A stretch of 64,000 nucleotides of DNA from Evansella vedderi. GTDB lineage: Bacteria > Bacillota > Bacilli > Bacillales > Salisediminibacteriaceae. Numbering within the stretch: position 1 is the first letter of the stretch; each line of letters starts with the position of its first letter. Below the pieces are notes generated by a model. The model was not told where the DNA came from and searched no databases. It worked only from the letters and a program-made list of their open reading frames with translations. The stretch spans positions 1-64,000 of the forward strand of contig NZ_JAUSUG010000024.1 in NCBI RefSeq assembly GCF_030813435.1, read 5' to 3'. Both the position numbers and the translations under genes were made by a program. Below, one piece after another: positions 9,440-17,967 of the stretch.

Positions 9440-9470
9440 AACAGGTAAGCACCGCTTGCCTGTTTTTTTA
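9440..9470 (+). terminator. Rho-independent terminator after rpmE
   Basis: An 11-bp stem AACAGGTAAGC / GCTTGCCTGTT with a 3-base loop, followed by a T-run. Confidence 0.9.
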
Positions 9471-9718
9471 TCCCTAAAAATAAAAAATTTCCATTACCCA
9501 AAAAATCCGCACCGTTGTTAGGTTTCGCCCAACAAAAACAAAAAACAGCAAAATCTCCATTGTCCCCTTTGCGGAACATGACTATAATAAGAAGAGTACA
9601 ATTACCGTTCGAGCCCCATCAAGCTGAACGGTTCCTTTATTTTATAGACCCAAAACATCGGAGAGTACATAAGCTACTTAAAACGATAGATAGAACAAAG
9701 AACAGGGAGAGTCGTCAT

Positions 9719-10333
9719 ATGCATTTAACCAGGAGAGAAGGCTGGCTGGAAGTAGTCTGCGGAAGTATGTTTTCAGGAAAGTCTGAGGAGCTTATCAGAA
9801 GAGTACGTCGAGCATATTACGGTCGACAAAAAGTACAAGTCTTTAAACCAGAAATCGATAACCGCTACAGCGAAAAAGAAGTGGTCTCACACAACGGCAC
9901 AAAAGTATACGCCCAACCTATACGGGAAGCCGCAATTATATTAGACCTAATAGAAAAAGACACACAAGTCGTCGCTATCGATGAAGTACAATTTTTCGAC
10001 CAAGCAGTAGTGGAAGTAGTCCAAGAACTAGCAGACCAAGGAATCCGCGTTATTGTAGCAGGCCTTGACCAAGACTTCCGAGGCGAACCATTCGGAACCG
10101 TCCCAGCCCTCATGGCCATGGCCGAAACAGTAACAAAGCTACAAGCAATCTGCATGTCCTGCGGCTCACCAGCAAGCCGCACCCAAAGGCTCATCAACGG
10201 TAAACCAGCATCCTACGATGACCCAATCATCCTCGTGGGTGCATCCGAATCCTATGAGCCTCGCTGCCGCCATTGCCATGAAGTACCAGGCAAGCCCAGC
10301 ATGCACGTAAAACAAATCCAAACCACTTATTAA
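9719..10333 (+). CDS. tdk: Thymidine kinase
   Basis: Phosphorylates thymidine to dTMP with ATP in pyrimidine salvage. The 204 aa are of the usual type II thymidine kinase length. The P-loop is 'GSMFSGKS' (15-22), 'AIDEVQFF' holds the Walker B-like aspartate, and a structural zinc site is formed by 'CMSCG' and 'CRHC'. The frame runs upstream to 9515, but ATG 9719 has GGGAG at a proper distance and the kinase fold starts there. Position after rpmE is conserved. Codon use in the last third is richer in C-ending codons than in the neighbours, without other signs of transfer. Confidence 0.95.
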   Translation: MHLTRREGWLEVVCGSMFSGKSEELIRRVRRAYYGRQKVQVFKPEIDNRYSEKEVVSHNGTKVYAQPIREAAIILDLIEKDTQVVAIDEVQFFDQAVVEVVQELADQGIRVIVAGLDQDFRGEPFGTVPALMAMAETVTKLQAICMSCGSPASRTQRLINGKPASYDDPIILVGASESYEPRCRHCHEVPGKPSMHVKQIQTTY

Positions 10334-10392
10334 GAAAAAAGAGACCCCGCCATCTTTAGAGGGCGGAGGTTCAAATAAACACCAAATTAAAG

Positions 10393-10416
10393 GCCGATTG
10401 TTAAATCGGCTTTTTC
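10393..10416 (+). terminator. Rho-independent terminator after tdk
   Basis: GCCGATT / AATCGGC stem with a short loop, followed by TTTTT. A further hairpin, ACCCCGCC / GGGCGGAGGT, lies just upstream at about 10344-10372. Confidence 0.8.
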
Positions 10417-10528
10417 CTTTGCCATAAAAACAGTACAGCGGCCCAATAAACCCAAACCCTCAAAATTTTTTTCACGAATTGTATTTGCATCCGTCATTTA
10501 GGAAAAGCTACCTCTAGGAGGTGTTTAT

Positions 10529-11029
10529 ATGAAGTATACCTTAGCTGGAATAGGTTTGCTTCTTCTTATAATTACAGGTTGCAATGACTTAGATACTCCT
10601 GAAGTCGGCGGCTTTGGTAACAATACAAACCCACAAACTGCACATGGACAAAAGGACTGGGGGGAAAGTCTATTTGGACCGGGTCCCGCAAACTACGGTG
10701 TGGCACAGCATAATCAGCAAGATCGAGTGGACAATTTTAGTGAGATAAATTCCACAGGTAAAAGCTATCGTTCACCACAAGCACCACACCCTACACATGC
10801 GGATGATCAGGAACGAATGGAGAATATCGTTTACGACTATCCCAATGTAGTCCCAGGCATGGTTGTCATAATGGGTGGTCAAGCTTGGGTTAATATTATG
10901 CACGAGGATCATCCTAATCCCGGAGTATCCCAAGAAGAAAATAATCGTCGCGTTCAAGAAATAGAGGAACGATTAATTCAAGCAAACCCAAGATACAACT
11001 ATCGTGTCATCGTTAATGACTGGAGATAA
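10529..11029 (+). CDS. Putative lipoprotein, possibly YhcN/YlaJ-like
   Basis: A 166-aa secreted lipoprotein: short charged N-terminus, hydrophobic stretch, and lipobox 'IITGC' with the modified cysteine at C18. The mature part is polar and rich in N, Q and P up to about residue 100, followed by a small folded segment ('GMVVIMGGQAWVNI') and an amphipathic helix. That last part recalls the YhcN/YlaJ sporulation lipoproteins, but the match is loose and I do not assert it. CTAGGAGGTG precedes the start, an excellent ribosome binding site, and a terminator follows. It is not present at this place in B. subtilis. Confidence 0.75.
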   Translation: MKYTLAGIGLLLLIITGCNDLDTPEVGGFGNNTNPQTAHGQKDWGESLFGPGPANYGVAQHNQQDRVDNFSEINSTGKSYRSPQAPHPTHADDQERMENIVYDYPNVVPGMVVIMGGQAWVNIMHEDHPNPGVSQEENNRRVQEIEERLIQANPRYNYRVIVNDWR

Positions 11030-11036
11030 AGCCTTA

Positions 11037-11070
11037 ATGCCTTCTGTTAAAAGATCAGAAGGCATTTTTT
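11037..11070 (+). terminator. Rho-independent terminator after the lipoprotein gene
   Basis: Perfect 10-bp stem ATGCCTTCTG / CAGAAGGCAT, followed by TTTTT. Confidence 0.9.
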
Positions 11071-11113
11071 ATGCAAAAAAAGGGGTATTTTCAGGTAAGT
11101 TCTGCAGTTATGG

Positions 11114-11199
11114 AACAGGTAAGTGCAAAGAAAGGAGTGTTACCTGTCGCATGAAGTGTTTATAGAACAGGTAAGGTAGAGGGAGAAAGTGTTACCTGT
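11114..11199. repeat. Tandem hairpins with ACAGGTAA / TTACCTGT stems
   Basis: Two units spaced 52 bases apart (11114-11147 and 11166-11199). Each is an inverted repeat ACAGGTAA ... TTACCTGT around a purine-rich loop of about 18 bases. A third half-unit 'tcaggtaag' lies at 11091. They sit between two converging genes. The stem word ACAGGTAAG also occurs in the rpmE terminator at 9441. Function unknown; termination of the reverse-strand gene is possible. Confidence 0.65.
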
Positions 11200-11224
11200 C
11201 CTATAAAACTGTCCATAAAACAGA

Positions 11225-12562
11225 CTAGTTATTCCCATATCTTCTTGCTGCCTGCTGAAGTGGATCCCATACTCCGTTAAAAGGAGGAGCATAGCTGAGA
11301 TCGAGATTCTCCAAATCAGAAATTGTCATTTCATGGTACAAGGCTGTTGCTGCCACATCGATTCTCTTATCTACTCCCGATTTCCCAACTATTTGTGCCC
11401 CAAGAAACCGGTCCGTTTCCTTATTACGTAACAATTTAATGTACAGCTTTTCGCTATTAGGATAATATCCAGAATGGGTACGCCCAGTAAATTCCAATGA
11501 TTCGTAAGGAATATGAAGTCCTTCTGCTTCCGCTTCACTAAGCCCTGTTCTACCTATGGTGAGATCAAAGAACTTCATAATGGAAGTCCCCACAATTCCC
11601 TGAAAAGTTTTAGGTAAACCAGCAATGTTACTTCCAGCTACTCTGCCTTGCTTGTTAGCGTGAGTTCCTAATGGGATATAATCATCCAGCTCCTTTATAC
11701 GATGAAATTGGGTTGCACAGTCTCCGGCAGCATAAATATTTTCCACGTTCGTTTCCATATACGGATTGACAATGATTGCTCCTGATGTGTGAAGGTTCAG
11801 TCCGATATTTTTAACAAAGTCTGTATTAGGTTTTACTCCAATCGCAACGATGACCATATCACTTCGATACGTCCCTTTATCCGTTACAACGGTTTCTACC
11901 TTATTTTTTCCCGAAAAACCTTCCACAGACTCCCCAAGAATTACCTCAATCCCTCGGGCCTCCGCCTCATCATGAATTTGGTCACTAATCTCCTTGTCAA
12001 ATACATTACCAAGGCTGTCAGCCATATCAATAATTCGAACTTTCCTCCCCAACCCCACCATATTTTCTGCTACTTCAAGGCCAATATAACCACCGCCAAT
12101 AATTGTCACATTAAGGACATCCTCCTTCATATCCTTAATAATATGTTTTGCATCGGGAATTGTTTTAAGGACATGAATGCCATGAAGCTCCCCACCCTCC
12201 CATTTCGGAAAAATAGGAGCAGCTCCCGTTGCAATTAAGCATTTTTCATAAGGGATTTCAAATGATTTATCATTAATGAGATCCCATCCTTTAACAGTTC
12301 TCTCTTTTGGGTTTATTTCCCGAACCTCGTGAAAAATTCTTGCATCAATATCATACTCATCCTGAAAAGTCTCCCGTTTGCGGGCAATGAGTTTTTCAGA
12401 GCTGTCAATAACGCTCCCAATATAGTAGGGGAGGCCGCACTGGGCATAGGAATAATATTTTCCCTTTTCCAAAACGGTAATCTCCGCAACCTCACTGTTC
12501 CGAACAATTTGCATAGCAGCACTCATCCCGGCCGCATCACCGCCAATAATAACAACCCTCAT
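11225..12562 (-). CDS. CoA-disulfide reductase / NADH oxidase family flavoprotein
   Basis: FAD-dependent pyridine nucleotide-disulfide oxidoreductase of 445 aa, the usual length for CoA-disulfide reductases. The FAD-binding Rossmann motif 'GGDAAG' begins at residue 7, the single redox cysteine is C42 in 'SYAQCGLPYY', and the NAD(P)H motif is 'IIGGGYIGLE'. The 'AAGDCAT' FAD segment and a C-terminal dimerisation domain follow. The single-cysteine centre favours CoA-disulfide reductase or NADH oxidase over glutathione reductase; which is not decided by sequence. The ATG at 12562 has GGAAGGAGGG upstream. The gene is transcribed against its neighbours and is absent here in B. subtilis, so it is an insertion into the conserved order. 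Confidence 0.88.
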   Translation of the reverse strand: MRVVIIGGDAAGMSAAMQIVRNSEVAEITVLEKGKYYSYAQCGLPYYIGSVIDSSEKLIARKRETFQDEYDIDARIFHEVREINPKERTVKGWDLINDKSFEIPYEKCLIATGAAPIFPKWEGGELHGIHVLKTIPDAKHIIKDMKEDVLNVTIIGGGYIGLEVAENMVGLGRKVRIIDMADSLGNVFDKEISDQIHDEAEARGIEVILGESVEGFSGKNKVETVVTDKGTYRSDMVIVAIGVKPNTDFVKNIGLNLHTSGAIIVNPYMETNVENIYAAGDCATQFHRIKELDDYIPLGTHANKQGRVAGSNIAGLPKTFQGIVGTSIMKFFDLTIGRTGLSEAEAEGLHIPYESLEFTGRTHSGYYPNSEKLYIKLLRNKETDRFLGAQIVGKSGVDKRIDVAATALYHEMTISDLENLDLSYAPPFNGVWDPLQQAARRYGNN

Positions 12563-12764
12563 CTCCTGAAGCCCTCCTTCCTTAGTCACAATTATAATTG
12601 TGGAAAAATAATATATAGCAATAGTTGTATACCTTACAATTCCCGATGATCTTCTAAAAATAACGTATATTCCTATTGTTAACGTATATTTTTCCCAGTA
12701 CTCGGTCAAAGTTTCCAATAGAGGATTAATTTTAAGAAACACTTGTATCAAACAAAAATTCTGC

Positions 12765-12968
12765 ATTTTTAGGATAGACCTCCATGCAAGTGATATTTGC
12801 ACGATGGAGTATGAAAAGTGCCGGCAATGGCTCCGTCTGCCGCGCGGTAGCTAGGAAAACCCCACTCCTAGCTACCTTTGTAAAGATTGCGGCGGCTTCG
12901 CTCATTGCTTCGGTGGCACAAAAGATAAAGTGCAATCTTTTGTGCCACCTATTTTCAGGATAGACCTC
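12765..12968 (+). repeat. R1 structured intergenic repeat, copy B
   Basis: The closest relative of copy A. H1 is 12780-12809. H2 is 12846-12876, stem GGTAGCTAGGA / TCCTAGCTACC: two positions differ from copy A and both partners have changed, keeping the pairs. H3 is 12912-12949 with the same 15-bp stem as copy A. The element is flanked by an 18-base direct repeat, 17 of 18 identical (12765-12782 and 12951-12968, core AGGATAGACCTC), which copy A lacks on its left side. It lies between the divergent reductase gene and prfA. Confidence 0.8.
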
Positions 12969-12991
12969 TTTTTTGTAAAATTTTATTGATT

Positions 12992-13020
12992 TTTACAAAT
13001 GACTCTCCCTATACTATAAT
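12992..13020 (+). promoter_or_regulatory. Sigma-A promoter of prfA-prmC
   Basis: TTTACA (12992-12997), 17-base spacer, TATAAT (13015-13020). The start of transcription would be near 13027, about 30 bases before the prfA start codon. Confidence 0.75.
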
Positions 13021-13058
13021 GAGACTGTTGAGCGTTTATTAAATGAGGTGAAGGAACA

Positions 13059-14132
13059 GTGTTCGATCGATTAGAAGCCGTAGAAGAACGGTACGAAAAA
13101 TTAAATGAGTTATTGATGGACCCTGATGTCATTAGTGACCCGAAGAAGCTCCGTGACTATTCTAAGGAGCAATCAGATATAGAAGAAACGGTGCAAACCT
13201 TCCGCCAGTACAAGGAAGTGAAGCAGCAATACAATGATGCCAAAACTATGCTCCGTGAAGAAGACTTGGATGACGAAATGTATGAAATGGTAAAAATGGA
13301 GATAGATGAGCTAGAAGAACAAATTCAGCCGCTAGAAGATAAACTCCGCGTTCTCTTATTACCGAAGGACCCTAACGATGACAAAAACGTTATCGTAGAA
13401 ATCCGCGGAGCTGCAGGTGGAGACGAGGCAGCCCTTTTTGCTGGTGACCTGTATCGAATGTATACTCGCTTTGCTGAGGAGCAAGGTTGGAAACCAGAAG
13501 TAATTGAGGCGAGCCCGACTGCCATCGGTGGTTACAAAGAGATCATCTTTATGATTAACGGAAAAGGTGCTTATTCTAAGATGAAGTATGAAAATGGTGC
13601 CCACCGTGTACAGCGTGTACCAACGACAGAGTCTGGTGGTCGAATCCACACTTCTACAGCAACGGTAGCTGTTTTACCAGAGGCAGAGGAAGTGGAAGTA
13701 GACATCCACGAGAAGGACATCCGTGTGGACACCTTCGCATCCAGCGGACCAGGGGGGCAAAGTGTAAACACGACAATGTCTGCTGTTCGTTTAACGCACA
13801 TTCCTACAGGTGTTGTTGTATCGTGTCAGGACGAAAAGTCTCAAATTAAGAACAAAGAAAAGGCCATGAAGGTATTGAGGGCCCGAATTTACGATAAATT
13901 CCAAAAGGAAGCGGAAGCAGAATACGCTCAAACTCGTAAATCTGCTGTAGGTACTGGGGACCGCTCAGAGCGAATCCGCACGTACAACTTCCCACAAAGC
14001 CGTGTGACTGATCACCGTATTGGTTTGACCCTGCAGAAGCTTGACCAAATCCTGCAAGGGAATCTCGATGAGATCATCGACCAATTAATTATGGAAGAAC
14101 AATCCCGTGCCATGGAAGAAGCAGGGGAGTAA
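13059..14132 (+). CDS. prfA: Peptide chain release factor 1
   Basis: Recognises UAA and UAG in the ribosomal A site and triggers peptide release. The 357 aa show the PxT stop-codon motif 'PTT' (188-190) in 'RVPTTESGG' and the catalytic GGQ (232-234) in 'SGPGGQSVN'. The start is GTG at 13059, supported by ATGAGGTGAAGGA upstream and alignment to the family N-terminus 'M-DRL'. The gene is followed after 6 bases by prmC, the methyltransferase that modifies the GGQ glutamine, so the two form an operon. Confidence 0.97.
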   Translation: MFDRLEAVEERYEKLNELLMDPDVISDPKKLRDYSKEQSDIEETVQTFRQYKEVKQQYNDAKTMLREEDLDDEMYEMVKMEIDELEEQIQPLEDKLRVLLLPKDPNDDKNVIVEIRGAAGGDEAALFAGDLYRMYTRFAEEQGWKPEVIEASPTAIGGYKEIIFMINGKGAYSKMKYENGAHRVQRVPTTESGGRIHTSTATVAVLPEAEEVEVDIHEKDIRVDTFASSGPGGQSVNTTMSAVRLTHIPTGVVVSCQDEKSQIKNKEKAMKVLRARIYDKFQKEAEAEYAQTRKSAVGTGDRSERIRTYNFPQSRVTDHRIGLTLQKLDQILQGNLDEIIDQLIMEEQSRAMEEAGE

Positions 14133-14138
14133 CAGAAG

Positions 14139-14990
14139 ATGTCTGGAAAAAAAGTTTACGAGGCCCTTCAATGGGCTTCTTCTTTTTTACAAAGTCATGA
14201 TTATGAAGAACGGATCGGAGAAATATTGTTACTGCATCATACGGGCTGGAGCAGGTCAAGGCTGTTTAGTGAATATCAATCCGTTCTAGATGCTGAGGTA
14301 TGGTCAGCCTTCCAAAGGGATGTGACGAAGGCAGCCAGCGGAACGCCTGTACAATACATTACTGGAGTGGAAGAGTTTTATGGCCGTATTTTTGCCGTAG
14401 GCCCGGACGTCCTCATCCCTCGGCCGGAAACGGAAGAGCTAATCGAAACGGTGCTGGAATTGGCTTCGAGTCTAGATGCTATTCAACTTGTGGACGTTGG
14501 TACAGGCAGTGGAATTATTGCCATAACCTTAAATTTAGAATTGCCTAAGAGTGAGGTCCATGCTGTGGACATCTCTGCAAGTGCATTGCAGGTGGCCCGC
14601 AACAATGCAGCTCAACTAGGGGCATCAGTCACCTTCCATAAGGGTGACCTTTTAGAACCCATCCTTTCTTCTGGGAAAAAATTCAATGTGGTAGTTTCCA
14701 ACCCGCCATATATACCAGAGGGGGACCGATCGATTATGAAAGGGAATGTCCTCGACCATGAACCGGAGCTAGCATTATTTGCAGGGGAAGATGGTTTGGA
14801 CATATATAGGGAGTTAGTAGCACAAATTCCAAAGGTCTTGGAGGTTCCAGGAGTAGTTGCCTTCGAAATCGGCCATGGACAAGGAGCAGCTGTGAAGTCT
14901 TTACTTCAAGGTACCTTTCCTACAGCACGTGTGGAAGTCCGAAATGATATAAACGGAAAAGAACGAATTGTATACGCAGTAGTTCAATAA
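14139..14990 (+). CDS. prmC: Release factor glutamine N5-methyltransferase
   Basis: Uses S-adenosylmethionine to methylate the glutamine of the GGQ motif in release factors. The 283 aa comprise an N-terminal helical release-factor-binding domain (about 1-85) and a Rossmann methyltransferase domain with 'DVGTGSG' (119-125) and the substrate-amide motif 'NPPY' (188-191). The start lies 6 bases after prfA, with its ribosome binding site GGGGAG inside the end of prfA, which suggests translational coupling. A terminator closes the operon. Confidence 0.96.
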   Translation: MSGKKVYEALQWASSFLQSHDYEERIGEILLLHHTGWSRSRLFSEYQSVLDAEVWSAFQRDVTKAASGTPVQYITGVEEFYGRIFAVGPDVLIPRPETEELIETVLELASSLDAIQLVDVGTGSGIIAITLNLELPKSEVHAVDISASALQVARNNAAQLGASVTFHKGDLLEPILSSGKKFNVVVSNPPYIPEGDRSIMKGNVLDHEPELALFAGEDGLDIYRELVAQIPKVLEVPGVVAFEIGHGQGAAVKSLLQGTFPTARVEVRNDINGKERIVYAVVQ

Positions 14991-15004
14991 TAGAGTGTTT
15001 GGTT

Positions 15005-15056
15005 AGGATGGTTTCAAGTTGTGGCACACTGGAGCAACTAAGGACCATCCTTTTTT
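15005..15056 (+). terminator. Rho-independent terminator after prmC
   Basis: Two stacked stems, AGGATGGT / ACCATCC(T) outside and AGTTG / CAACT inside, followed by six T. Confidence 0.85.
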
Positions 15057-15212
15057 ATAGGTTAAAAACATTAACCAAGAGAAAGAGCGGAACTCGCGTT
15101 TCAAACCTCTAAATCTATTAAACTGCAAATTTTGTCGCTCGAATCTATGAATTTCTATGTTTATATTTTTTCCCTTCTGTCCAGAATGAGGACTAGAAGG
15201 GGGAGGTTACAA

Positions 15213-15851
15213 ATGAAGCAACAAATTCATCGAATTAGAATTTATTTATTAGCGGCCTTATCTATTTTAATTTTATCGTGGGAAGGGCAAGTAATCATGC
15301 CTGTATACGCAGATGAAGAATTTTTTATTCCAGAGGAATCTATTAGATTACGAATTCTAGCAAATAGCAATAATCCAGTCGATCAAACTGTTAAACGAAA
15401 TATTCGAGACGCGGTAAATGCTCAAATCACAGAATGGGTGGAACAACTAGACGATTTGGAGCAGGCCCGTCATATTATAGACGAAAATTTAGATGAACTT
15501 AATCAAATAGTTGCCAACGAGCTGGAGAAAGCAGGAAGCAGGGAATCATTCAATGTTTCCCTAGAAGAAACAAACTTTCCTACGAAACTTTACGGTAACA
15601 GACTTTATCCTGCCGGAACTTATGAGGCGGTCCTCATTACACTTGGTGATGGTCAAGGGGACAACTGGTGGTGCGTCCTATTTCCACCATTGTGTTTCTT
15701 AGATTTTTCCAACGGAGATGCAGTAGCACATGAGGCAGATGACCATGATTCAGAGCATGACTACGAATATCAAGAGGAAGAGGACGGTGTACAGGTTTCC
15801 TTCTTCATTGTGGATATTTTTACTAGCATAATGGATAAATTCCGTGCTTAA
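15213..15851 (+). CDS. spoIIR: SpoIIR, forespore signal for pro-sigma-E processing
   Basis: Made in the forespore under sigma-F and secreted into the intermembrane space, where it activates the protease SpoIIGA so that pro-sigma-E is processed in the mother cell. The 212 aa have an N-terminal hydrophobic export segment (about 9-32) and the family's conserved C-terminal core 'NWWCVLFPPLCFLDFSNG' (151-168). ATG 15213 is chosen over the upstream in-frame start at 15132 because GGGGGAGG lies just before it and export sequence begins there. I could not identify a clear sigma-F promoter. The acidic, histidine-rich tail after residue 170 varies in the family. Confidence 0.95.
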   Translation: MKQQIHRIRIYLLAALSILILSWEGQVIMPVYADEEFFIPEESIRLRILANSNNPVDQTVKRNIRDAVNAQITEWVEQLDDLEQARHIIDENLDELNQIVANELEKAGSRESFNVSLEETNFPTKLYGNRLYPAGTYEAVLITLGDGQGDNWWCVLFPPLCFLDFSNGDAVAHEADDHDSEHDYEYQEEEDGVQVSFFIVDIFTSIMDKFRA

Positions 15852-15940
15852 TTTTACCAATATATTTGCAAAACAAATGTAGCTGAAGTCACTTTAAATT
15901 AGTATTATCGATTTACTCAATATATATTTGAATTCGATAG

Positions 15941-15976
15941 AAGCAGGCGCTACTCCCCCGGGCGCCTGCTTTCTTT
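15941..15976 (+). terminator. Rho-independent terminator after spoIIR
   Basis: AAGCAGGCGC / GCGCCTGCTT stem with an 11-base loop, followed by TTCTTT. Confidence 0.85.
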
Positions 15977-16100
15977 ATGAACAGCCCCTATGAACCTACC
16001 CATTCTATTAAATATTAAAAATCTAGCAAATTATTAGTAATATATTTACTAACAGATAATATATATACTAGTACAAGCCGTATTAGAAAGGGTGGAAAAC

Positions 16101-16541
16101 ATGAGTTTTATTGTAAGGAAAGCGACGGAAGAAGATGCATTACCAATACAACACTTTATATCAAAAATAGGGGTAGATCCCACTTTATCTACAGACTGGT
16201 CCTCTTTCTTAGTAGCAGAAAATGAACAGGGGGACTTTGTATCCATCGTGAGAATTCAGCAAATTACAGAAGAGATAGGTCTTCTTAGAACCTTAATCGT
16301 AGACTCAGAAAAAATTACTAGTATTTTCATTTTAGAGTTTTTAGAAGCAACCCTCCATTATGCGAAAAATGAAGGTATTAATGCCCTTTATATGTTAGCT
16401 GCAAGCGATGCAGGTTTTCTGAAGAATTTAGGTTTCAACAAGGTGGAAAAGGACTCTCTTCCAATTGAATTAAAATCAGTAGATGATGTACAAGTACATT
16501 TGAAAAAAGGTCTTCCAATCTTCGCAAAAATAAATAATTAA
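16101..16541 (+). CDS. ywlB: GNAT-like N-acetyltransferase YwlB
   Basis: A 146-aa single-domain protein of the GNAT fold. It starts with the typical 'IVRKATEEDA' segment and ends in the strand-helix pattern of the domain ('FLKNLGFNKVEKDSLP'). The acetyl-CoA loop is poorly conserved, so activity is uncertain; substrate unknown. Between spoIIR and ywlC it holds the place of B. subtilis ywlB (149 aa). ATG 16101 has GAAAGGGTGG six bases upstream and is preferred over GTG 16092. Confidence 0.85.
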   Translation: MSFIVRKATEEDALPIQHFISKIGVDPTLSTDWSSFLVAENEQGDFVSIVRIQQITEEIGLLRTLIVDSEKITSIFILEFLEATLHYAKNEGINALYMLAASDAGFLKNLGFNKVEKDSLPIELKSVDDVQVHLKKGLPIFAKINN

Positions 16542-16568
16542 CATAAAAAGCTACAAAAAACTACAAAA

Positions 16569-16653
16569 TGTGCATAAGTCCATTGCTTATACACATGGAC
16601 TCACAAGGTTATACACAGAAAACCGGGAGTTATCCACTGAAAAATGTGGATAA
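16569..16653. promoter_or_regulatory. DnaA-box cluster upstream of ywlC
   Basis: Sites matching TTATCCACA: TGTGCATAA (16569, reverse, one mismatch), TTATACACA (16587 and 16609, one mismatch each), TTATCCACT (16630, one mismatch) and TGTGGATAA (16645, reverse, perfect). A weaker TTATCCCCG follows at 16662. Inside ywlC are two more perfect boxes (17132 and 17681) and TTATCAACA (17156). In B. subtilis the ywlC region is one of the known stable DnaA-binding clusters near oriC that influence replication initiation, so the cluster is conserved here. Confidence 0.85.
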
Positions 16654-16789
16654 CTCTTGTTTTATCCCCGATCTGTCCACAGTTATTGACATTTCAACCA
16701 TTCAAAAGCAAAATAATCATAACTGCTACATAAAACCGAAATACAGGAATAGTAGTTCAAAGGAACCGCATGAATCTAGGAGGCCATTA

Positions 16790-17851
16790 ATGGACCATCA
16801 AAATACAGACATATTAAATGTGGGTAAAACCATAAATAACTTGGAGGAAGATCCCTCCATACAAATAGCAGCGCAACGTTTACAAGAAGGGGAAGTGGTA
16901 GCCTTCCCTACGGAAACAGTCTACGGACTTGGGGGAAATGCCCTATCTGATAAAGCTATCCACCGGATTTTTCAAGCAAAAGGAAGGCCTTCTGATAACC
17001 CACTAATTGTACATATTGCCGATGAGAATAAGCTTGATGACTATGTGGAGAAAATCCCATCCCATGCTCAAAAGCTGATGGAAGCGTATTGGCCGGGTCC
17101 CCTTACAATAGTTTTAGAAGACAAAGGGAAGTTATCCACAGGGGTTACAGCTGGGTTATCAACAGTGGCGGTCCGTATGCCAGATCACCCCATTGCTTTA
17201 GCATTGATCCGTGCAGCAAACCTGCCACTTGCAGCACCAAGTGCCAACACCTCTGGTAAACCTAGTCCTACAACGGCACAGCACGTTTACAAAGATCTGA
17301 AGGGATCCATTTCTACCATTATTGATGGAGGTCCAACCGGTGTTGGTGTTGAATCTACCGTTGTGGATTGTACAGGAAAAACGGTAACTATCCTTCGGCC
17401 AGGTGGAATTACAAAGGAACAGCTGGAAGAGGTTGTGGGCCCAGTTGATGTGGACCCCGCTTTAATAACAGAGGATACAGCACCAAAGTCACCGGGAATG
17501 AAATATACTCATTATGCTCCAAGTGCACCATTAGTGCTTGTGGATGGAAGCCCTGCTTTCTTTGAAAAAAAAATTAGTGAAGCTCGTGCATCTGGTAAAA
17601 GGGTCGGAATATTAATTTCAGAGGAAAACAAAGGTCGTTTCATCGCTCACAAAGAAGTGGTTTTGGGGTCAAAAAAGGACTTATCCACAGTGGCAGCAAA
17701 ATTATATGAGTCCCTTCGAATATTCAATGAACAAGAGGTGGATATTATTTTTTCGGAAGTATATCCAGAGATGAACTTAGGGGCAGCAATTATGAACCGC
17801 CTGAGAAAAGCAGCTGGAGGAAACGTTCTAGTTGAACACCTTCCTAGATAA
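16790..17851 (+). CDS. ywlC: Threonylcarbamoyl-AMP synthase, Sua5 type
   Basis: Makes threonylcarbamoyl-adenylate from threonine, bicarbonate and ATP, the first step of t6A modification at position 37 of tRNAs reading ANN codons. The 353 aa comprise the YrdC domain (about 22-215) with 'PTETVYGLGG', 'KGRPSDNPLIVH' (64-75) and 'SANTSGKPSPT', then the linker and C-terminal Sua5 domain. ATG 16790 has GGAGG at 16779 and gives the family length (346 aa in B. subtilis). The frame continues upstream to 16568, but that part translates the DnaA-box cluster and looks non-coding. Three further DnaA boxes lie inside the gene. Confidence 0.94.
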   Translation: MDHQNTDILNVGKTINNLEEDPSIQIAAQRLQEGEVVAFPTETVYGLGGNALSDKAIHRIFQAKGRPSDNPLIVHIADENKLDDYVEKIPSHAQKLMEAYWPGPLTIVLEDKGKLSTGVTAGLSTVAVRMPDHPIALALIRAANLPLAAPSANTSGKPSPTTAQHVYKDLKGSISTIIDGGPTGVGVESTVVDCTGKTVTILRPGGITKEQLEEVVGPVDVDPALITEDTAPKSPGMKYTHYAPSAPLVLVDGSPAFFEKKISEARASGKRVGILISEENKGRFIAHKEVVLGSKKDLSTVAAKLYESLRIFNEQEVDIIFSEVYPEMNLGAAIMNRLRKAAGGNVLVEHLPR

Positions 17852-17967
17852 AAGCAACTAGGAGATGAATTGCCGAACAATACACATTTCACTTAATATA
17901 ACAATCTGGATATAAATCCCTTTGGACTTGCATACATTATAAAGTAGCTAGTCCAAGGGGTGATACA

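Noticed and set aside
11789-12238. 149-codon + strand frame
   Set aside because: Antisense to the flavoprotein gene, whose domains and motifs are intact on the other strand.
17852-17967. Manganese (yybP-ykoY) riboswitch before mntP
   Set aside because: Only 116 bases are available and the conserved loop motifs are not visible.
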